Below are positions 36,559 to 45,367 of a DNA stretch of 64,000 bases, one piece after another. The notes below the pieces were generated by a model, which was not told the origin of the DNA, did not search any database, and saw only the letters and a program-made list of their open reading frames with translations. The stretch's first letter is position 1. Every line of letters begins with the position of its first letter. Made by a program: the position numbers and the translations under genes. The stretch is taken from NCBI GenBank assembly GCA_019359505.1, contig JAHHHD010000018.1, positions 1 to 64,000 of the forward strand, in the 5' to 3' direction. Source of the DNA: Drouetiella hepatica Uher 2000/2452. Its GTDB lineage: Bacteria > Cyanobacteriota > Cyanobacteriia > Elainellales > Elainellaceae.

Positions 36559-37743
36559 ATGAACCTAGACTGGATTACCCCCGCCGATCGCCTCCGTAGC
36601 CTTCCTCCCTATGTCTTTGCTCGTCTAGATGAGCTGAAGGCGCGAGCGCGAGAACAGGGGCTAGATTTAATTGATCTAGGCATGGGAAATCCAGATGGAG
36701 CCACCCCTCAGCCGATCGTCGATGCAGCGATCGCCGCTCTCCAAAATCCTGCGAATCATGGCTATCCGCCCTTTGAAGGCACTGCCGACTTCCGCCGCGC
36801 CATCACCGACTGGTACTATCGTCGCTACAACGTCGCGCTTGATCCAGATGGCGAGGCGCTGCCGCTGCTGGGGTCAAAAGAAGGGTTGGCGCATCTGGCG
36901 ATCGCCTACATTAATCCGGGTGACTTGGTGCTGGTGCCCAGTCCGTCCTATCCAGCGCATTTTCGGGGACCTTTGATTGCGGGGGGCAAAATCTATCCGC
37001 TGATCCTTAAGCCCGAAAACGACTGGCTAATTGACCTGAAGGCGATTCCTGACGCGATCGCTCAGCAAGCAAAAATCCTTTACTTCAACTATCCCAGCAA
37101 TCCGACTGCCGCCGTTGCCCCGCGCGAGTTTTTCGAGGAAATTGTAGCGTTTGCCCATCGGCACGAGATTATGCTGGTGCATGACCAGGCTTACGCAGAG
37201 CTAGCGTTCGACGGCTATCAGCCCACTAGCCTGCTGGAAATTCCCGGCGCAAAGGACATTGGCGTAGAGTTTCATACCATGTCTAAAACCTACAACATGG
37301 CAGGTTGGCGGGTTGGATTTGTCGTCGGCAATCGCCACATTATCCAGGGCTTGCGGACGCTGAAAACAAACCTGGACTATGGCATTTTCGCGGCATTGCA
37401 AACAGCGGCTCAGACAGCGCTCAACCTTCCCGATGTCTATCTGCATGACGTGCAGGATCGCTACCGCACCCGGCGCGACTTTTTGATTGCAGGGCTGGCA
37501 AAGCTGGGCTGGGATGTGCCCAAAACCAAAGCTACTATGTATCTCTGGGTTGCCTGCCCTCCCGGCATTGGCTCCACAGATTTTGCCCTGTCGGTGCTGC
37601 AACAGACGGGCGTAGTGGTGACACCTGGAAACGCCTTTGGGGCAGGCGGCGAAGGCTATGTGCGGATTAGCTTGATTGCCGACTGCGATCGCCTTCAGGA
37701 AGCGCTCGATCGGTTTGATAAGGCAGGGATTCGCTATTCCTGA
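36559..37743 (+). CDS. class I/II PLP-dependent aminotransferase
   Basis: 394 residues. The fold-type I pattern is clear: LIDLGMGNPDGATPQP, the cofactor loop GSKEGLAHLAIAY, FNYPSNPTAAVA (Asn binding PLP), HDQAYAELAFDGY, and the Schiff-base lysine Lys243 in SKTYNMAGWRVGF. The sequence is close to the alanine and LL-diaminopimelate aminotransferase group (AlaC/DapL-like). Which amino acid it uses cannot be decided here. It probably forms an operon with the preceding dehydrogenase. Confidence 0.9.
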   Translation: MNLDWITPADRLRSLPPYVFARLDELKARAREQGLDLIDLGMGNPDGATPQPIVDAAIAALQNPANHGYPPFEGTADFRRAITDWYYRRYNVALDPDGEALPLLGSKEGLAHLAIAYINPGDLVLVPSPSYPAHFRGPLIAGGKIYPLILKPENDWLIDLKAIPDAIAQQAKILYFNYPSNPTAAVAPREFFEEIVAFAHRHEIMLVHDQAYAELAFDGYQPTSLLEIPGAKDIGVEFHTMSKTYNMAGWRVGFVVGNRHIIQGLRTLKTNLDYGIFAALQTAAQTALNLPDVYLHDVQDRYRTRRDFLIAGLAKLGWDVPKTKATMYLWVACPPGIGSTDFALSVLQQTGVVVTPGNAFGAGGEGYVRISLIADCDRLQEALDRFDKAGIRYS

Positions 37744-37801
37744 TCTTGGAGTTTGAATTCTAGATTGACTCTAAAATCCAAAGCCCCCAAATATCTAGAT
37801 C

Positions 37802-37899
37802 TGGCTGTCGCCAGTTTGTTTAAAACATTTAGGGCGGGGCGTGAAGCGCCCCACCCTAAATGTCCCCGTCCTGAGTCCTAACCGCCTTGACGGTTGCTA
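37802..37899. repeat. intergenic hairpin element, family C, copy 2
   Basis: It begins TGGCTGTCGCCAGTTTG and ends CCGCCTTGACGGTTGC. The core arms are ACATTTAGGGCGGGGCG and CGCCCCACCCTAAATGT. It fills the gap between the convergent aminotransferase and ndhJ genes, so it may act as a terminator for both. Confidence 0.85.
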
Positions 37900-37917
37900 A
37901 ACTCCTTGGGCGAAGCC

Positions 37918-38448
37918 CTAGTAAGCGTCTTGAAGCTCGTAGAAGTCGGGAGAGATGTAGTCTTTACGTAAAGGCCAGCCCACCCAGTCTTCTGGCATTA
38001 GCAGCCGCTTCAGGTTAGGATGCCCTTCATAGGTAATGCCATACATATCGTAGCTTTCGCGCTCTTGCCAGTCGGCTCCTTTCCAAATCCAGTAAACCGA
38101 GGGAACTCTGGGATCTTCTCTGGGCAAGAATACCTTTACCCGCACTTCTTCAGGGCGATCGGCATTATCGCTAAGTTTAATCAGGTGATAGGTGCTAACC
38201 AGCTCGCCGCCCGGCCCCGTGTCATAGGCCGCCTGACACTGAAGGCAATTAAAGCCATAGGCATTCAGCGCCGCGCAAAAGGGTAAGAGAAAATCGCGAT
38301 CGACCTTCAATACCTCTACGCCAAGATGGTCAGTTTCTAAAACTTCATGCTCAAAGTCATTTTCGGTGAGCCAACGAGAGGTGCTACCCACTTCAACGAT
38401 GGCAGTTTCAGGAGTTGCAGTTTCAGGAGCCAAATTTTCTTCAGCCAC
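37918..38448 (-). CDS. ndhJ: NAD(P)H-quinone oxidoreductase subunit J
   Basis: 176 residues from GTG 38448, 9 bp after AAGGAGG; a TTG frame from 38457 is less likely. NdhJ is a hydrophilic subunit of the cyanobacterial photosynthetic complex I (NDH-1), homologous to NuoC. Motifs: [55 protein letters not shown] and [20 protein letters not shown] at the end. It overlaps the end of ndhK by 8 bp in a ndhC-ndhK-ndhJ operon. Confidence 0.96.
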   Translation of the reverse strand: MAEENLAPETATPETAIVEVGSTSRWLTENDFEHEVLETDHLGVEVLKVDRDFLLPFCAALNAYGFNCLQCQAAYDTGPGGELVSTYHLIKLSDNADRPEEVRVKVFLPREDPRVPSVYWIWKGADWQERESYDMYGITYEGHPNLKRLLMPEDWVGWPLRKDYISPDFYELQDAY

Positions 38449-39178
38449 GCTCAACAACCTCCTTCTCAGGCTGCAACTCTTGAGCCACAGGCGAAACGGG
38501 TAAGCCCATCGCTTCCATCAGCTCCTTCGGCGGCGCTTGACGAGCAGCCGTCTGGAGATACTTCCCGGTGAGAATATCGGGGACAGGCTTCATGCTGTGG
38601 GTCGTGCTGTAGTAGCGGTGCGTTTGGGCAAACGTGCCGCGCTCTGCCAGCGCCTCATTCGAGATTTTTTTGCGCAACTTGATGATGGCATCAATAATGG
38701 CTTCTGGTCGGGGAGGACAGCCCGGAATATAAACATCCACCGGGATCAGCTTGTCTACACCACGCACTGCCGAAGGTGAATCCATGCTGAACATACCCCC
38801 CGTAATGGTGCAGGCTCCCATGGCGATCACATACTTGGGATCAGGCATTTCCTCATAGAGGCGCACCAGTGCTGGAGCCATTTTCATCGTCACCGTGCCT
38901 GCCGTAATAATCAGATCTGCCTGACGCGGGGTCGATCGGGGCAGCAAGCCAAAGCGATCGAAGTCAAAGCGAGAGCCAATCAGTGCCGCGAACTCAATGA
39001 AACAGCAGGCTGTGCCGTAGAGCATCGGCCAGAGGCTGGAAAGACGTGCCCAGTTGTTCAGATCGTCTACCGTGGTCAGAATCACGTTTTCTGACAGATC
39101 CTGGGTCACTTGAGGACGACCGATCGGATTTAACAGCTTCTCGGCTGCATCACCGGAAGTGGGAGGATTCATGACCAT
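38441..39178 (-). CDS. ndhK: NAD(P)H-quinone oxidoreductase subunit K
   Basis: 245 residues. NdhK (NuoB homologue) carries the [4Fe-4S] cluster N2 next to the plastoquinone site. The ligands are visible in [23 protein letters not shown] and [11 protein letters not shown]. Other motifs include [20 protein letters not shown]. It overlaps ndhC by 10 bp at its start and ndhJ by 8 bp at its end, which implies coupled translation. Confidence 0.97.
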   Translation of the reverse strand: MVMNPPTSGDAAEKLLNPIGRPQVTQDLSENVILTTVDDLNNWARLSSLWPMLYGTACCFIEFAALIGSRFDFDRFGLLPRSTPRQADLIITAGTVTMKMAPALVRLYEEMPDPKYVIAMGACTITGGMFSMDSPSAVRGVDKLIPVDVYIPGCPPRPEAIIDAIIKLRKKISNEALAERGTFAQTHRYYSTTHSMKPVPDILTGKYLQTAARQAPPKELMEAMGLPVSPVAQELQPEKEVVERG

Positions 39179-39567
39179 TCAAGTGCTCCTTTACGCCAAG
39201 CGTAGACCAGACCGATAAGTAAAATGCCGATAAAAACTAGGGCTTCAATAAACGCCAGCAGACCAAGCTGATTGAACGCGACTGCCCAAGGGTAAAGAAA
39301 CACAGTCTCCACATCAAAGATGACGAATACTAGGGCAAACATGTAGTAGCGGATGTTGAACTGAATCCAGGCTGCGCCCAGTGGCTCCATCCCAGATTCG
39401 TAGGTGGTGCGCCGCTCTACGCCCGTTCGGCGAGGGGAAAGCAAAGTGGAGAGGATGATTGCCGCAGCACACACCAGGCTACAAACAATCACGAATCCCA
39501 GGAGATATTCGTAACCGTGAAGGACAAACACAATAGCTGCTGTTGTATGGGTTGACTCACCTTTCAT
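39169..39567 (-). CDS. ndhC: NAD(P)H-quinone oxidoreductase subunit 3
   Basis: 132 residues from ATG 39567. NdhC (NuoA homologue) is a three-helix membrane subunit of NDH-1. The loop motif [20 protein letters not shown] and the second and third helices ([21 protein letters not shown] and the C-terminal [17 protein letters not shown]) are typical. The family is usually about 120 residues with an MFVL start; a GTG at 39531 would give exactly that, but it lacks a clear ribosome-binding site, so the start is undecided. First gene of ndhC-K-J. Confidence 0.95.
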   Translation of the reverse strand: MKGESTHTTAAIVFVLHGYEYLLGFVIVCSLVCAAAIILSTLLSPRRTGVERRTTYESGMEPLGAAWIQFNIRYYMFALVFVIFDVETVFLYPWAVAFNQLGLLAFIEALVFIGILLIGLVYAWRKGALEWS

Positions 39568-39647
39568 GTTACCTGGTTTTTACCTTGTCGCAAGGCGCAA
39601 ACAGCGGGCAGCCATACCGAGAGGCAATGGTGAGGATTGGGAAATGC

Positions 39648-40094
39648 TTAATCACTAGCAATCATGATGTTGCTAGATTTAATCACCGCATAAACGTCTT
39701 TGCCCTCGCTGAGTTCCAGATGTTCGGCTGAAGCGCGAGTAATGGTTGCTACCAGCTCTGCACCCGACGCAATTTCCACGATAACCTCAGCGCTAGTCAC
39801 GCCCAAGATCAGCCGTTTCACCCTGCCTCGCAAAACGTTCCGCGCACTGACTTTTAAGGGTTTTAGCTCAGAATCTAGCTCTAGGGACTCGTTTTCAGAA
39901 AGCCTTTCCTCAAAAATAGCTTCCTCCTGATCCGATCGCTCTGTCGAAGCCTGGGCTAGAGGCATTAGATCGCGGATCATCTGCCGCAAGATCTCGGTCT
40001 TACTGCGCTGAGACTGTTGACAATATTGATCCAAAAGCTGCCGTTCCTCTTCCGAAGATTGAAAGGTAATCCATCCTTGCTGTTTTCTGGGCAT
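39648..40094 (-). CDS. ribbon-helix-helix / TOBE (molybdate-binding-type) regulator
   Basis: 148 residues from ATG 40094 (MPRKQQGWITFQSSEEERQL). Residues 1-45 look like a ribbon-helix-helix DNA-binding domain (GWITFQSSEEERQLLDQYCQ and KTEILRQMIRDLM). An acidic linker follows. The C-terminal 65 residues match a single TOBE/Mop domain (SARNVLRGRVKRLILGVTSA, SAEHLELSEGKDVYAVIKSS), which binds molybdate in ModE and molbindins. It diverges from modA with a perfect 17-bp palindrome in between, suggesting molybdate-responsive control of modA and of itself. This is inference. Confidence 0.8.
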   Translation of the reverse strand: MPRKQQGWITFQSSEEERQLLDQYCQQSQRSKTEILRQMIRDLMPLAQASTERSDQEEAIFEERLSENESLELDSELKPLKVSARNVLRGRVKRLILGVTSAEVIVEIASGAELVATITRASAEHLELSEGKDVYAVIKSSNIMIASD

Positions 40095-40103
40095 TGCTGG
40101 GAA

Positions 40104-40120
40104 TACCAACTTAGTTGGTA
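40104..40120. promoter_or_regulatory. candidate operator between the TOBE regulator and modA
   Basis: TACCAACTTAGTTGGTA is a perfect inverted repeat with 7-bp arms and a 3-bp centre. It sits 10 bp upstream of the regulator start codon and 84 bp upstream of modA, where an autoregulating ribbon-helix-helix dimer would be expected to bind. Confidence 0.6.
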
Positions 40121-40203
40121 ATATAAATATTTGAGATGTAAAGGCTGTGGTCTAAAGACGGTCGCAAACTCTGATCTATCTAAATCTATTAGGGCACTGG
40201 CAC

Positions 40204-41019
40204 ATGAAAAAGAGACACTTTCTCATCTTTTTAGGCGGACTCCTAGCAACTTTGCTTTTGACTCTAAGGGTTTCGACTCTGGGGGGTTTGACTCTGGATT
40301 TGAGAGACTCTGTGACCGCACAGACGAGCGGAGGTCTACTAATTTCCGCTGCTGCCAGCTTGCAAAATGTCTTGGAGGCGATCGATCCCCAAGCTGAGCA
40401 AACCGTTGGTGCTGGCGTTAACTACAATTTTGGATCTTCTGGCGCATTGCAGCAGCAAATTGAACAGGGCGCACCTGCTGACGTGTTCATCTCCGCTGCC
40501 TCACGCCAAATGGATGCCTTGCAGCAGAAAGGGTTGATCTTGACGGATACCCGCCGCAATCTGCTGACCAACCATCTGGTGCTGATTGTGCCCAGCAATT
40601 CAAGCCTGAACCTGACGAGCTTTCGACAGTTGACGGGAGATAAGGTGCAAAAGATTGCCGTGGGCGAACCTCGCAGCGTCCCGGTCGGGCAATATACTGA
40701 GGAGCTATTTAAAAATTTAGGCATCTTAGCGCAGGTGCGATCGAAGCTGATATATGGCAACAGCGTCCGTAACGTGCTGGCAGCGGTCGAGAGCGGCAAT
40801 GTTGATGCGGGCATTGTCTACACTACCGATCGGCTAATCTCAACTCAGGTCAAGCAAGTTGCCACCGCACCGGATGAGCTACATTCGCCGATCGTTTACC
40901 CGATCGCCGTTCTCAAAGAGAGCAAGAATCCACAAGCCGCCAAAAGCTATGTGGAGTTTTTGAGCAGTAGCCCAGCCAGCGCCGTGTTTCAGCGCTACGG
41001 CTTTGGCATATCCGAGTAA
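40204..41019 (+). CDS. modA: molybdate ABC transporter substrate-binding protein
   Basis: 271 residues. ModA is the periplasmic molybdate-binding component. A long signal peptide (residues 1 to about 38, KKRHFLIFLGGLLATLLLT) precedes the mature protein. Family motifs: LLISAAASLQNVLEAI with the ligand-binding Ser, YNFGSSGALQQQIEQGAPADVFISA, IAVGEPRSVPVGQYTEE and SGNVDAGIVYTTD. No modB or modC is next to it: the following gene is on the other strand. The permease and ATPase must be elsewhere. Control by the divergent TOBE regulator is likely. Confidence 0.93.
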   Translation: MKKRHFLIFLGGLLATLLLTLRVSTLGGLTLDLRDSVTAQTSGGLLISAAASLQNVLEAIDPQAEQTVGAGVNYNFGSSGALQQQIEQGAPADVFISAASRQMDALQQKGLILTDTRRNLLTNHLVLIVPSNSSLNLTSFRQLTGDKVQKIAVGEPRSVPVGQYTEELFKNLGILAQVRSKLIYGNSVRNVLAAVESGNVDAGIVYTTDRLISTQVKQVATAPDELHSPIVYPIAVLKESKNPQAAKSYVEFLSSSPASAVFQRYGFGISE

Positions 41020-41021
41020 AG

Positions 41022-41540
41022 CTAAACTCTGAGCGCTGCGATAATGAGTCCCCGCTGCTGTCCATCCAAGATGGCAATATTGGTGAGGTGTCCCTGAGGC
41101 TGAAAGCCCAGTCCTTCAAATAGCCGCTGGCTACCAATATTGTGGTCAAAATACATGGCCAGGAGCGTCGTCACGCCCAGCTGAGGACAGAATTCTATCA
41201 GGCGTTTGATCAGGTGTTTGCCGTAGCCCTGGCGCTGGTGCTGGGGGGCAATATAGATGCTAATTTCGGCCGTGGCGCTGTATGCGGGGCGACCCGCGTA
41301 GAAAGAGGTGAGGCTAATCCATGCAGCGATTTCTTTGTCTTCTTCGTTTTTGCCTCCTTCGTTGGCAACTTCCAAAACCCATAGCGGTCGCTTATCAGGG
41401 TGATATTGCTTAAACCAGAGGTAGCGGCTTTCTACCGTGATTGGCTCCAGATCGGCAGTGGCAATCCGGGTTGGAATGGCGGCATTGTAGATCTCTACGA
41501 TCGCAGGTAAATCTGATTCCTGAGCATCCCGGATATTCAT
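41022..41540 (-). CDS. GNAT-family N-acetyltransferase
   Basis: 172 residues. The GNAT fold is recognised by IRDAQESDLPAIVEIYNAAI at the start, AWISLTSFYAGRPAYSATAEISIYI, the acetyl-CoA pyrophosphate loop PQHQRQGYGKHLIKRLIEF, and NIGSQRLFEGLGFQPQGHL. It is most like phosphinothricin/methionine-sulfone acetyltransferases (Pat type). The substrate is uncertain. It is convergent with modA, with 2 bp between stop codons, and diverges from the dihydropyrimidinase gene. Confidence 0.87.
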   Translation of the reverse strand: MNIRDAQESDLPAIVEIYNAAIPTRIATADLEPITVESRYLWFKQYHPDKRPLWVLEVANEGGKNEEDKEIAAWISLTSFYAGRPAYSATAEISIYIAPQHQRQGYGKHLIKRLIEFCPQLGVTTLLAMYFDHNIGSQRLFEGLGFQPQGHLTNIAILDGQQRGLIIAALRV

Positions 41541-41669
41541 AGCCTCTCTCCCACAGCAGTACTGCCCTATTAAAACAAATGACAGCTTCTAAATAAGTTC
41601 GCCATTGATCTATTGCTTGACCCCAAATGTAGTAGGTTGTCAGCAGTTTTGCAGGGTCGAGGAGCAATG

Positions 41670-43076
41670 ATGGACGTGTTAATTAAGGGTGGCAGAATTG
41701 TCACGGCTGTAGATGACTATGTTGCCGATGTGCTGATTAAGAATGGGCAGATTGAGGCGATCGCCCGTCACATTCCTTCAGAGTCCGCGATCGTCCATAA
41801 CGCAGCGGGACTGCTGGTAATTCCGGGCGGAGTGGATGTGCATACCCATATGGAGTTTCCCTTGGGGGATGCCGTCACCTGCGACACGTTTGAAACCGGA
41901 ACGCGATCGGCTGCCTTTGGGGGCACCACAACGATCGTAGATTTTGCGCTTCAGCAGCGAGGCGAAACGCCAAAACAGGCGCTCGATCGCCGTATGGCAG
42001 TAGCAGAACCTAAAGCCTGTGTGGATTATAGCTTTCACATTATCCTCACAGATATCACGTCCGATGCTCTGGCGGAGCTGCCAGATTTGATCGATCGCGA
42101 CGGCATTTCCAGCTTCAAGATGTTTATGGCATACCCTGGCGTGCTGATGGTGGACGATGCCGGAATATTTAAGGCAATGCGCAAAGTAGGCACACAGGGC
42201 GGCATGATCAATATCCATGCCGAAAACGGCAGCGTTATTCAAGTGCTGATTGAGGAAGCGCTGGCTCAAGGCAACACCTCACCCAAGTTTCATGCCCTGA
42301 CGCGACCCCGGATCATGGAGGCGGAAGCCAGCCATCGCGCCATCCGCCTTGCCGAGCTTGCCGAAGTTCCAGTGTATCTGGTGCATCTATCGGCAAAAGA
42401 GGCACTGGAGGAGGTCGTGGAAGCCCGCGATCGCGGTATTTCAGCCTTTGCCGAAACCTGCCCCCACTATCTGTTTCTGGGCATTGAGGAATACGATCGC
42501 CCTGATTTTGAACCTGCCAAATTTGTCATGACTCCGCCGCTGCGAGATCACGACTGCCAGGAGGCGCTTTGGCGCGGACTCAAGTTTGACGATCTGCAAA
42601 TTGTTTCCACCGATCACTGCCCCTTTTGCTTCAATGAAAACCCTTATGGTATCCACCGCTCTAAGCAGCTTGGACACGACAATTTTGAGCGCATTCCCAA
42701 CGGCGCACCGGGCGTAGAGTTTCGTCTGCCCCTCATGTTTGACGGCGGTGTGGGCATGGGCAGAATTTCGCTAAACCGCTTTGTACAGCTCACCGCCACC
42801 GCTCCCGCTAAAATGTTTGGGCTGTTCCCCCGCAAAGGGACGATCGCAGTGGGCAGCGACGCCGATCTGGTGCTGTTTGATCCGCTCAAGGTTCATACCC
42901 TCAGCGCTAGCACCCATCACTCCAACGCCGACTACACCCTCTACGAAGGGCGCAAGGTGACGGGCAAAGTCGAAAAAGTATTTCTGCGGGGCGAACTGGT
43001 GGTAGATGGCGACGCTTGGCTGGGTCGTCCGGGGAATGGAGCGTTTCAGAAGCGATCGGCATCGGGGAGAGTTTAG
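41670..43076 (+). CDS. dihydropyrimidinase (hydantoinase-like)
   Basis: 468 residues from ATG 41670, with GAGGAG 5 bp upstream; ATG 41667 is in the same frame. The binuclear metal site of cyclic amidohydrolases is complete: DVHTHMEFPL, the lysine to be carboxylated in ISSFKMFMAYPG, INIHAENG, VYLVHLSAKEAL and STDHCPF. It would hydrolyse dihydropyrimidines or hydantoins. No dihydropyrimidine dehydrogenase or beta-ureidopropionase gene is adjacent, so pathway context is lacking. Confidence 0.92.
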   Translation: MDVLIKGGRIVTAVDDYVADVLIKNGQIEAIARHIPSESAIVHNAAGLLVIPGGVDVHTHMEFPLGDAVTCDTFETGTRSAAFGGTTTIVDFALQQRGETPKQALDRRMAVAEPKACVDYSFHIILTDITSDALAELPDLIDRDGISSFKMFMAYPGVLMVDDAGIFKAMRKVGTQGGMINIHAENGSVIQVLIEEALAQGNTSPKFHALTRPRIMEAEASHRAIRLAELAEVPVYLVHLSAKEALEEVVEARDRGISAFAETCPHYLFLGIEEYDRPDFEPAKFVMTPPLRDHDCQEALWRGLKFDDLQIVSTDHCPFCFNENPYGIHRSKQLGHDNFERIPNGAPGVEFRLPLMFDGGVGMGRISLNRFVQLTATAPAKMFGLFPRKGTIAVGSDADLVLFDPLKVHTLSASTHHSNADYTLYEGRKVTGKVEKVFLRGELVVDGDAWLGRPGNGAFQKRSASGRV

Positions 43077-43283
43077 GTGGGTAGATGGGTAGGTGAGTAG
43101 ATAGAAAATTCCTCATCCACTCATCCACTCATTCACTCATCCACTCATCCCAAAACCCAAAACCTTCACGCTCATTTTGCAAAGTGTTGATATTGTTTCA
43201 TTTTTCATTTCAGCGGGTGAATTTTGAATAATGCAGGTTAGTTTGGATGAATTCGCCTGATTTAGGGAACCAAGGAATTACGT
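43077..43283. repeat. intergenic region with an 8-bp tandem repeat
   Basis: CTCATCCA occurs in five tandem units at 43112-43151 (the third CTCATTCA, the last CTCATCCC), preceded by GGTGGGTAGATGGGTAGGTG. The same kind of sequence is present at 9095-9172. The right half probably holds the promoter of the SIMPL-domain gene. Confidence 0.85.
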
Positions 43284-44207
43284 ATGGTGAGGAAGTCTCT
43301 ATTAACTGTGGGCTTGAGTGCGGCGATCGCCTCTCTCTCCATCTGCACAGTGTCCATTTGCACGACCGCTCAAGCCGTCAATGCGGCAACATCCAGCGAT
43401 TCGCCTGATCTAGATGCCACGCCATCTGTGACTGCGCCGATCGCCCAGCCTGTTCAAGTGGCACAACTTTTCTATCCCCCTGCTACTGACGATCATCAGG
43501 TACTGATGGTTGTTGGGCATGGAAAAATTAGCCGACCTGCTGACAAAGCCTCAGTTCAGCTGATCGTACTAAGCTACGACATCTCCACATTCAATCCCTA
43601 TCCTGTCTCTGATCCGGCTGCTAGCGGGGCGGAACTGCCTGAGCCACCCCCCATTCCCCCTTTGACTGAGGAGATACTAAAGCCTTTCGTGGCTGCCCTG
43701 GTGGCCGCTGGGGTTCCTGCTAGCGATATCACGGTCGAGATGGGTGATGTCCCTGGTGCAAGCCCCTACAACTATTATGGTGAAGGCAGTGCCGCGATCG
43801 CCTTTGATCTGGCTGAACCGACGAGCGATCGCGTTGAAGAGATCATGGCGGCTGCTCAAGAAGCGACAAGTGACAAGCTTTACCTTCAGGATCGCTATAT
43901 CGGCTACGTTACGAATAGCTGTGATGATATGGAGGCACAAGCCTACATTGCTGCTGTTGCCGATGCTCGCGATCGGGCACAGATTCTTGCTACCGCCATG
44001 CAGGTAGAGATGAGTCAAATCTCCTCAGTAGCAGAGATGCCTGTCACTCTAGGCTCTACTCCTTACCCTTCTCCTTGCGACCTAGAAAATCTGCCTCAAG
44101 CTGCGGCCTATGGCTACTCTACGCTCTCTTACTATGATCCATCCGCTCCGGTAGAAGTTACCCTTCAGCGCGATTTGTATGTCACTTATCCAGTGCGGCA
44201 ACGATAG
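43284..44207 (+). CDS. SIMPL domain (DUF541) secreted protein
   Basis: 307 residues. A signal peptide (LLTVGLSAAIASLSICTVSI, with a repeated SICT) is followed by a variable segment and a DUF541/SIMPL domain: VLMVVGHGKISRPADKASVQLIV, VAALVAAGVPASDITVEM, ATSDKLYLQDRYIGYVT, and AQAYIAAVADARDRAQILATAMQVEMSQIS. SIMPL proteins are periplasmic or surface proteins of uncertain function. AAGGA precedes the ATG by 9 bp. The gene ends before a pair of strong hairpins. Confidence 0.82.
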   Translation: MVRKSLLTVGLSAAIASLSICTVSICTTAQAVNAATSSDSPDLDATPSVTAPIAQPVQVAQLFYPPATDDHQVLMVVGHGKISRPADKASVQLIVLSYDISTFNPYPVSDPAASGAELPEPPPIPPLTEEILKPFVAALVAAGVPASDITVEMGDVPGASPYNYYGEGSAAIAFDLAEPTSDRVEEIMAAAQEATSDKLYLQDRYIGYVTNSCDDMEAQAYIAAVADARDRAQILATAMQVEMSQISSVAEMPVTLGSTPYPSPCDLENLPQAAAYGYSTLSYYDPSAPVEVTLQRDLYVTYPVRQR

Positions 44208-44258
44208 AAGCTAATCTTGCATCTAGGTTCAGGAGATCGCAAAGTCCTCCTAATTTTT

Positions 44259-44309
44259 CTAAAAGCTGGATTTCAAAGGCGCAGAGCGCCTTTGAAATCC
44301 AGCTTTTAG
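44259..44309. terminator. 24-bp-arm hairpin after the SIMPL gene
   Basis: A perfect inverted repeat whose arms start CTAAAAGCTGGATTTCAAAG and end TTTGAAATCCAGCTTTTAG, with an AGA loop at 44283-44285. Likely to end transcription from the SIMPL gene 52 bp upstream. Its right arm overlaps the next palindrome by 4 bp. Confidence 0.6.
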
Positions 44310-44339
44310 GGTTTTGTGGCGCGCGCCACAAAACCCTAA
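44306..44339. repeat. perfect 34-bp palindrome
   Basis: TTAGGGTTTTGTGGCGC is followed directly by its reverse complement GCGCCACAAAACCCTAA with no loop. It overlaps the right arm of the preceding hairpin, so the two structures compete. Confidence 0.9.
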
Positions 44340-44595
44340 TTTGCCCTCTACTGATACCAATTTGAATTAGAACCACGACAGATCCCGGTATGGGCTTGGC
44401 ATTGCCAAGCCCCTTCTGAGGTTCGATGTGCCCACAAATTCGTTTAAATCGGTATGAGGCTTGAATCTAGGTTTAACTCGACGGTCTACTAAACTTAAAG
44501 CGAAACCTCCAAATCTTAGGGTAAATTGCTAAGTGGTTATGTCTAAGTGGTTATGTCTATACTGCTTGTAAAAGTCCTGGTATCAGAGGTTTTGT

Positions 44596-45333
44596 ATGGA
44601 CTCTAAAGATATTGCTGCCCTGATTCATCCTTTTATCGCGATCGGTTTTGTATTTCCTCTCATAGGCGTGGTAGTTTACTTCGCAACGCTGACTCGTAGC
44701 CGTCGGCTCAAAACTCAAGAAGAAGGCGGTAAGAGCAAAATTCCGCCGACGGTGGGCACCGAGCATCTGAAACTTGGACGCTTGCTCAGTAACTCGGTCG
44801 TTTCTGTGGCGCTCTTGGGGCTGGCATACCCCATAGTCTCCAAATTTCTCGAAAAACAAACTTGGAATTCGGAACCTCTGCGAGCAGGGTTTGTGATGCT
44901 AATGTTTGTTTTGACGATCGTCTCCTTAATTTTTTTGAACAAAGCCAGGGCAAAACTCTGGCGAGGTATTTTTGCGACGCTAACCGGGATGGGGCTGATT
45001 TTGCTGGGTTGCCAACCTGAAATTTATCGGCGTGGATCTGAGTGGTATATCTCTCACTACCACTACGGTATTTTGGCAGCTCTGCTCATGATTTTTTCCC
45101 TTGCCACTTTCCCTGACATCTATGCCGATCGCACCCACCGTTGGCGCAATGTTCATATTGTTCTCAACAGTTTTGCTTTCCTTTTGTTTATTGGGCAGGG
45201 TTTTACGGGCACCCGCGATCTCCTGGAGATTCCCCTAGCTTGGCAAAGCCCTTACATTGAGCAGCTTTATATCAATAACTGTCAGCCGCCAACCGCACCT
45301 GGAGCCTGTGCTGTTCAACCTGCCAAGAAGTGA
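44596..45333 (+). CDS. DUF4079 family membrane protein
   Basis: 245 residues with about six hydrophobic segments. The order IAALIHPFIAIGFVFPLIGV, EHLKLGRLLSNSVVSVALLG, ISHYHYGILAALLMIFSLA and WRNVHIVLNSFAFLLFIGQGFTGTRDL matches DUF4079, a cyanobacterial and plant family. The regularly placed histidines in membrane helices suggest a b-type haem protein, which is inference. Start ATG 44596. It stands alone, convergent with the next small gene. Confidence 0.8.
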   Translation: MDSKDIAALIHPFIAIGFVFPLIGVVVYFATLTRSRRLKTQEEGGKSKIPPTVGTEHLKLGRLLSNSVVSVALLGLAYPIVSKFLEKQTWNSEPLRAGFVMLMFVLTIVSLIFLNKARAKLWRGIFATLTGMGLILLGCQPEIYRRGSEWYISHYHYGILAALLMIFSLATFPDIYADRTHRWRNVHIVLNSFAFLLFIGQGFTGTRDLLEIPLAWQSPYIEQLYINNCQPPTAPGACAVQPAKK

Positions 45334-45367
45334 GGCTTGGCTAACTTAAGGCTTGTCTAAACTAATG

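Larger units (their letters stand above)
44208..44595. other. intergenic region between SIMPL and DUF4079 genes
   Basis: 388 bp holding the two hairpins at 44259-44339, a further inverted repeat GGGCTTGGC / GCCAAGCCC at 44392-44412 (compare 29588-29608), and a 14-bp perfect tandem repeat TAAGTGGTTATGTC at 44530-44557. The promoter of the DUF4079 gene should lie in the right part. Confidence 0.6.

Noticed and set aside
39531-39567. Calling the ndhC start at GTG 39531 outright
   Set aside because: It gives the family's usual length, but no ribosome-binding site is present, so the ATG at 39567 was kept and the alternative noted.
40204-41540. A modA-modB-modC operon
   Set aside because: The gene after modA is on the opposite strand and encodes an acetyltransferase. 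No permease or ATPase is present.
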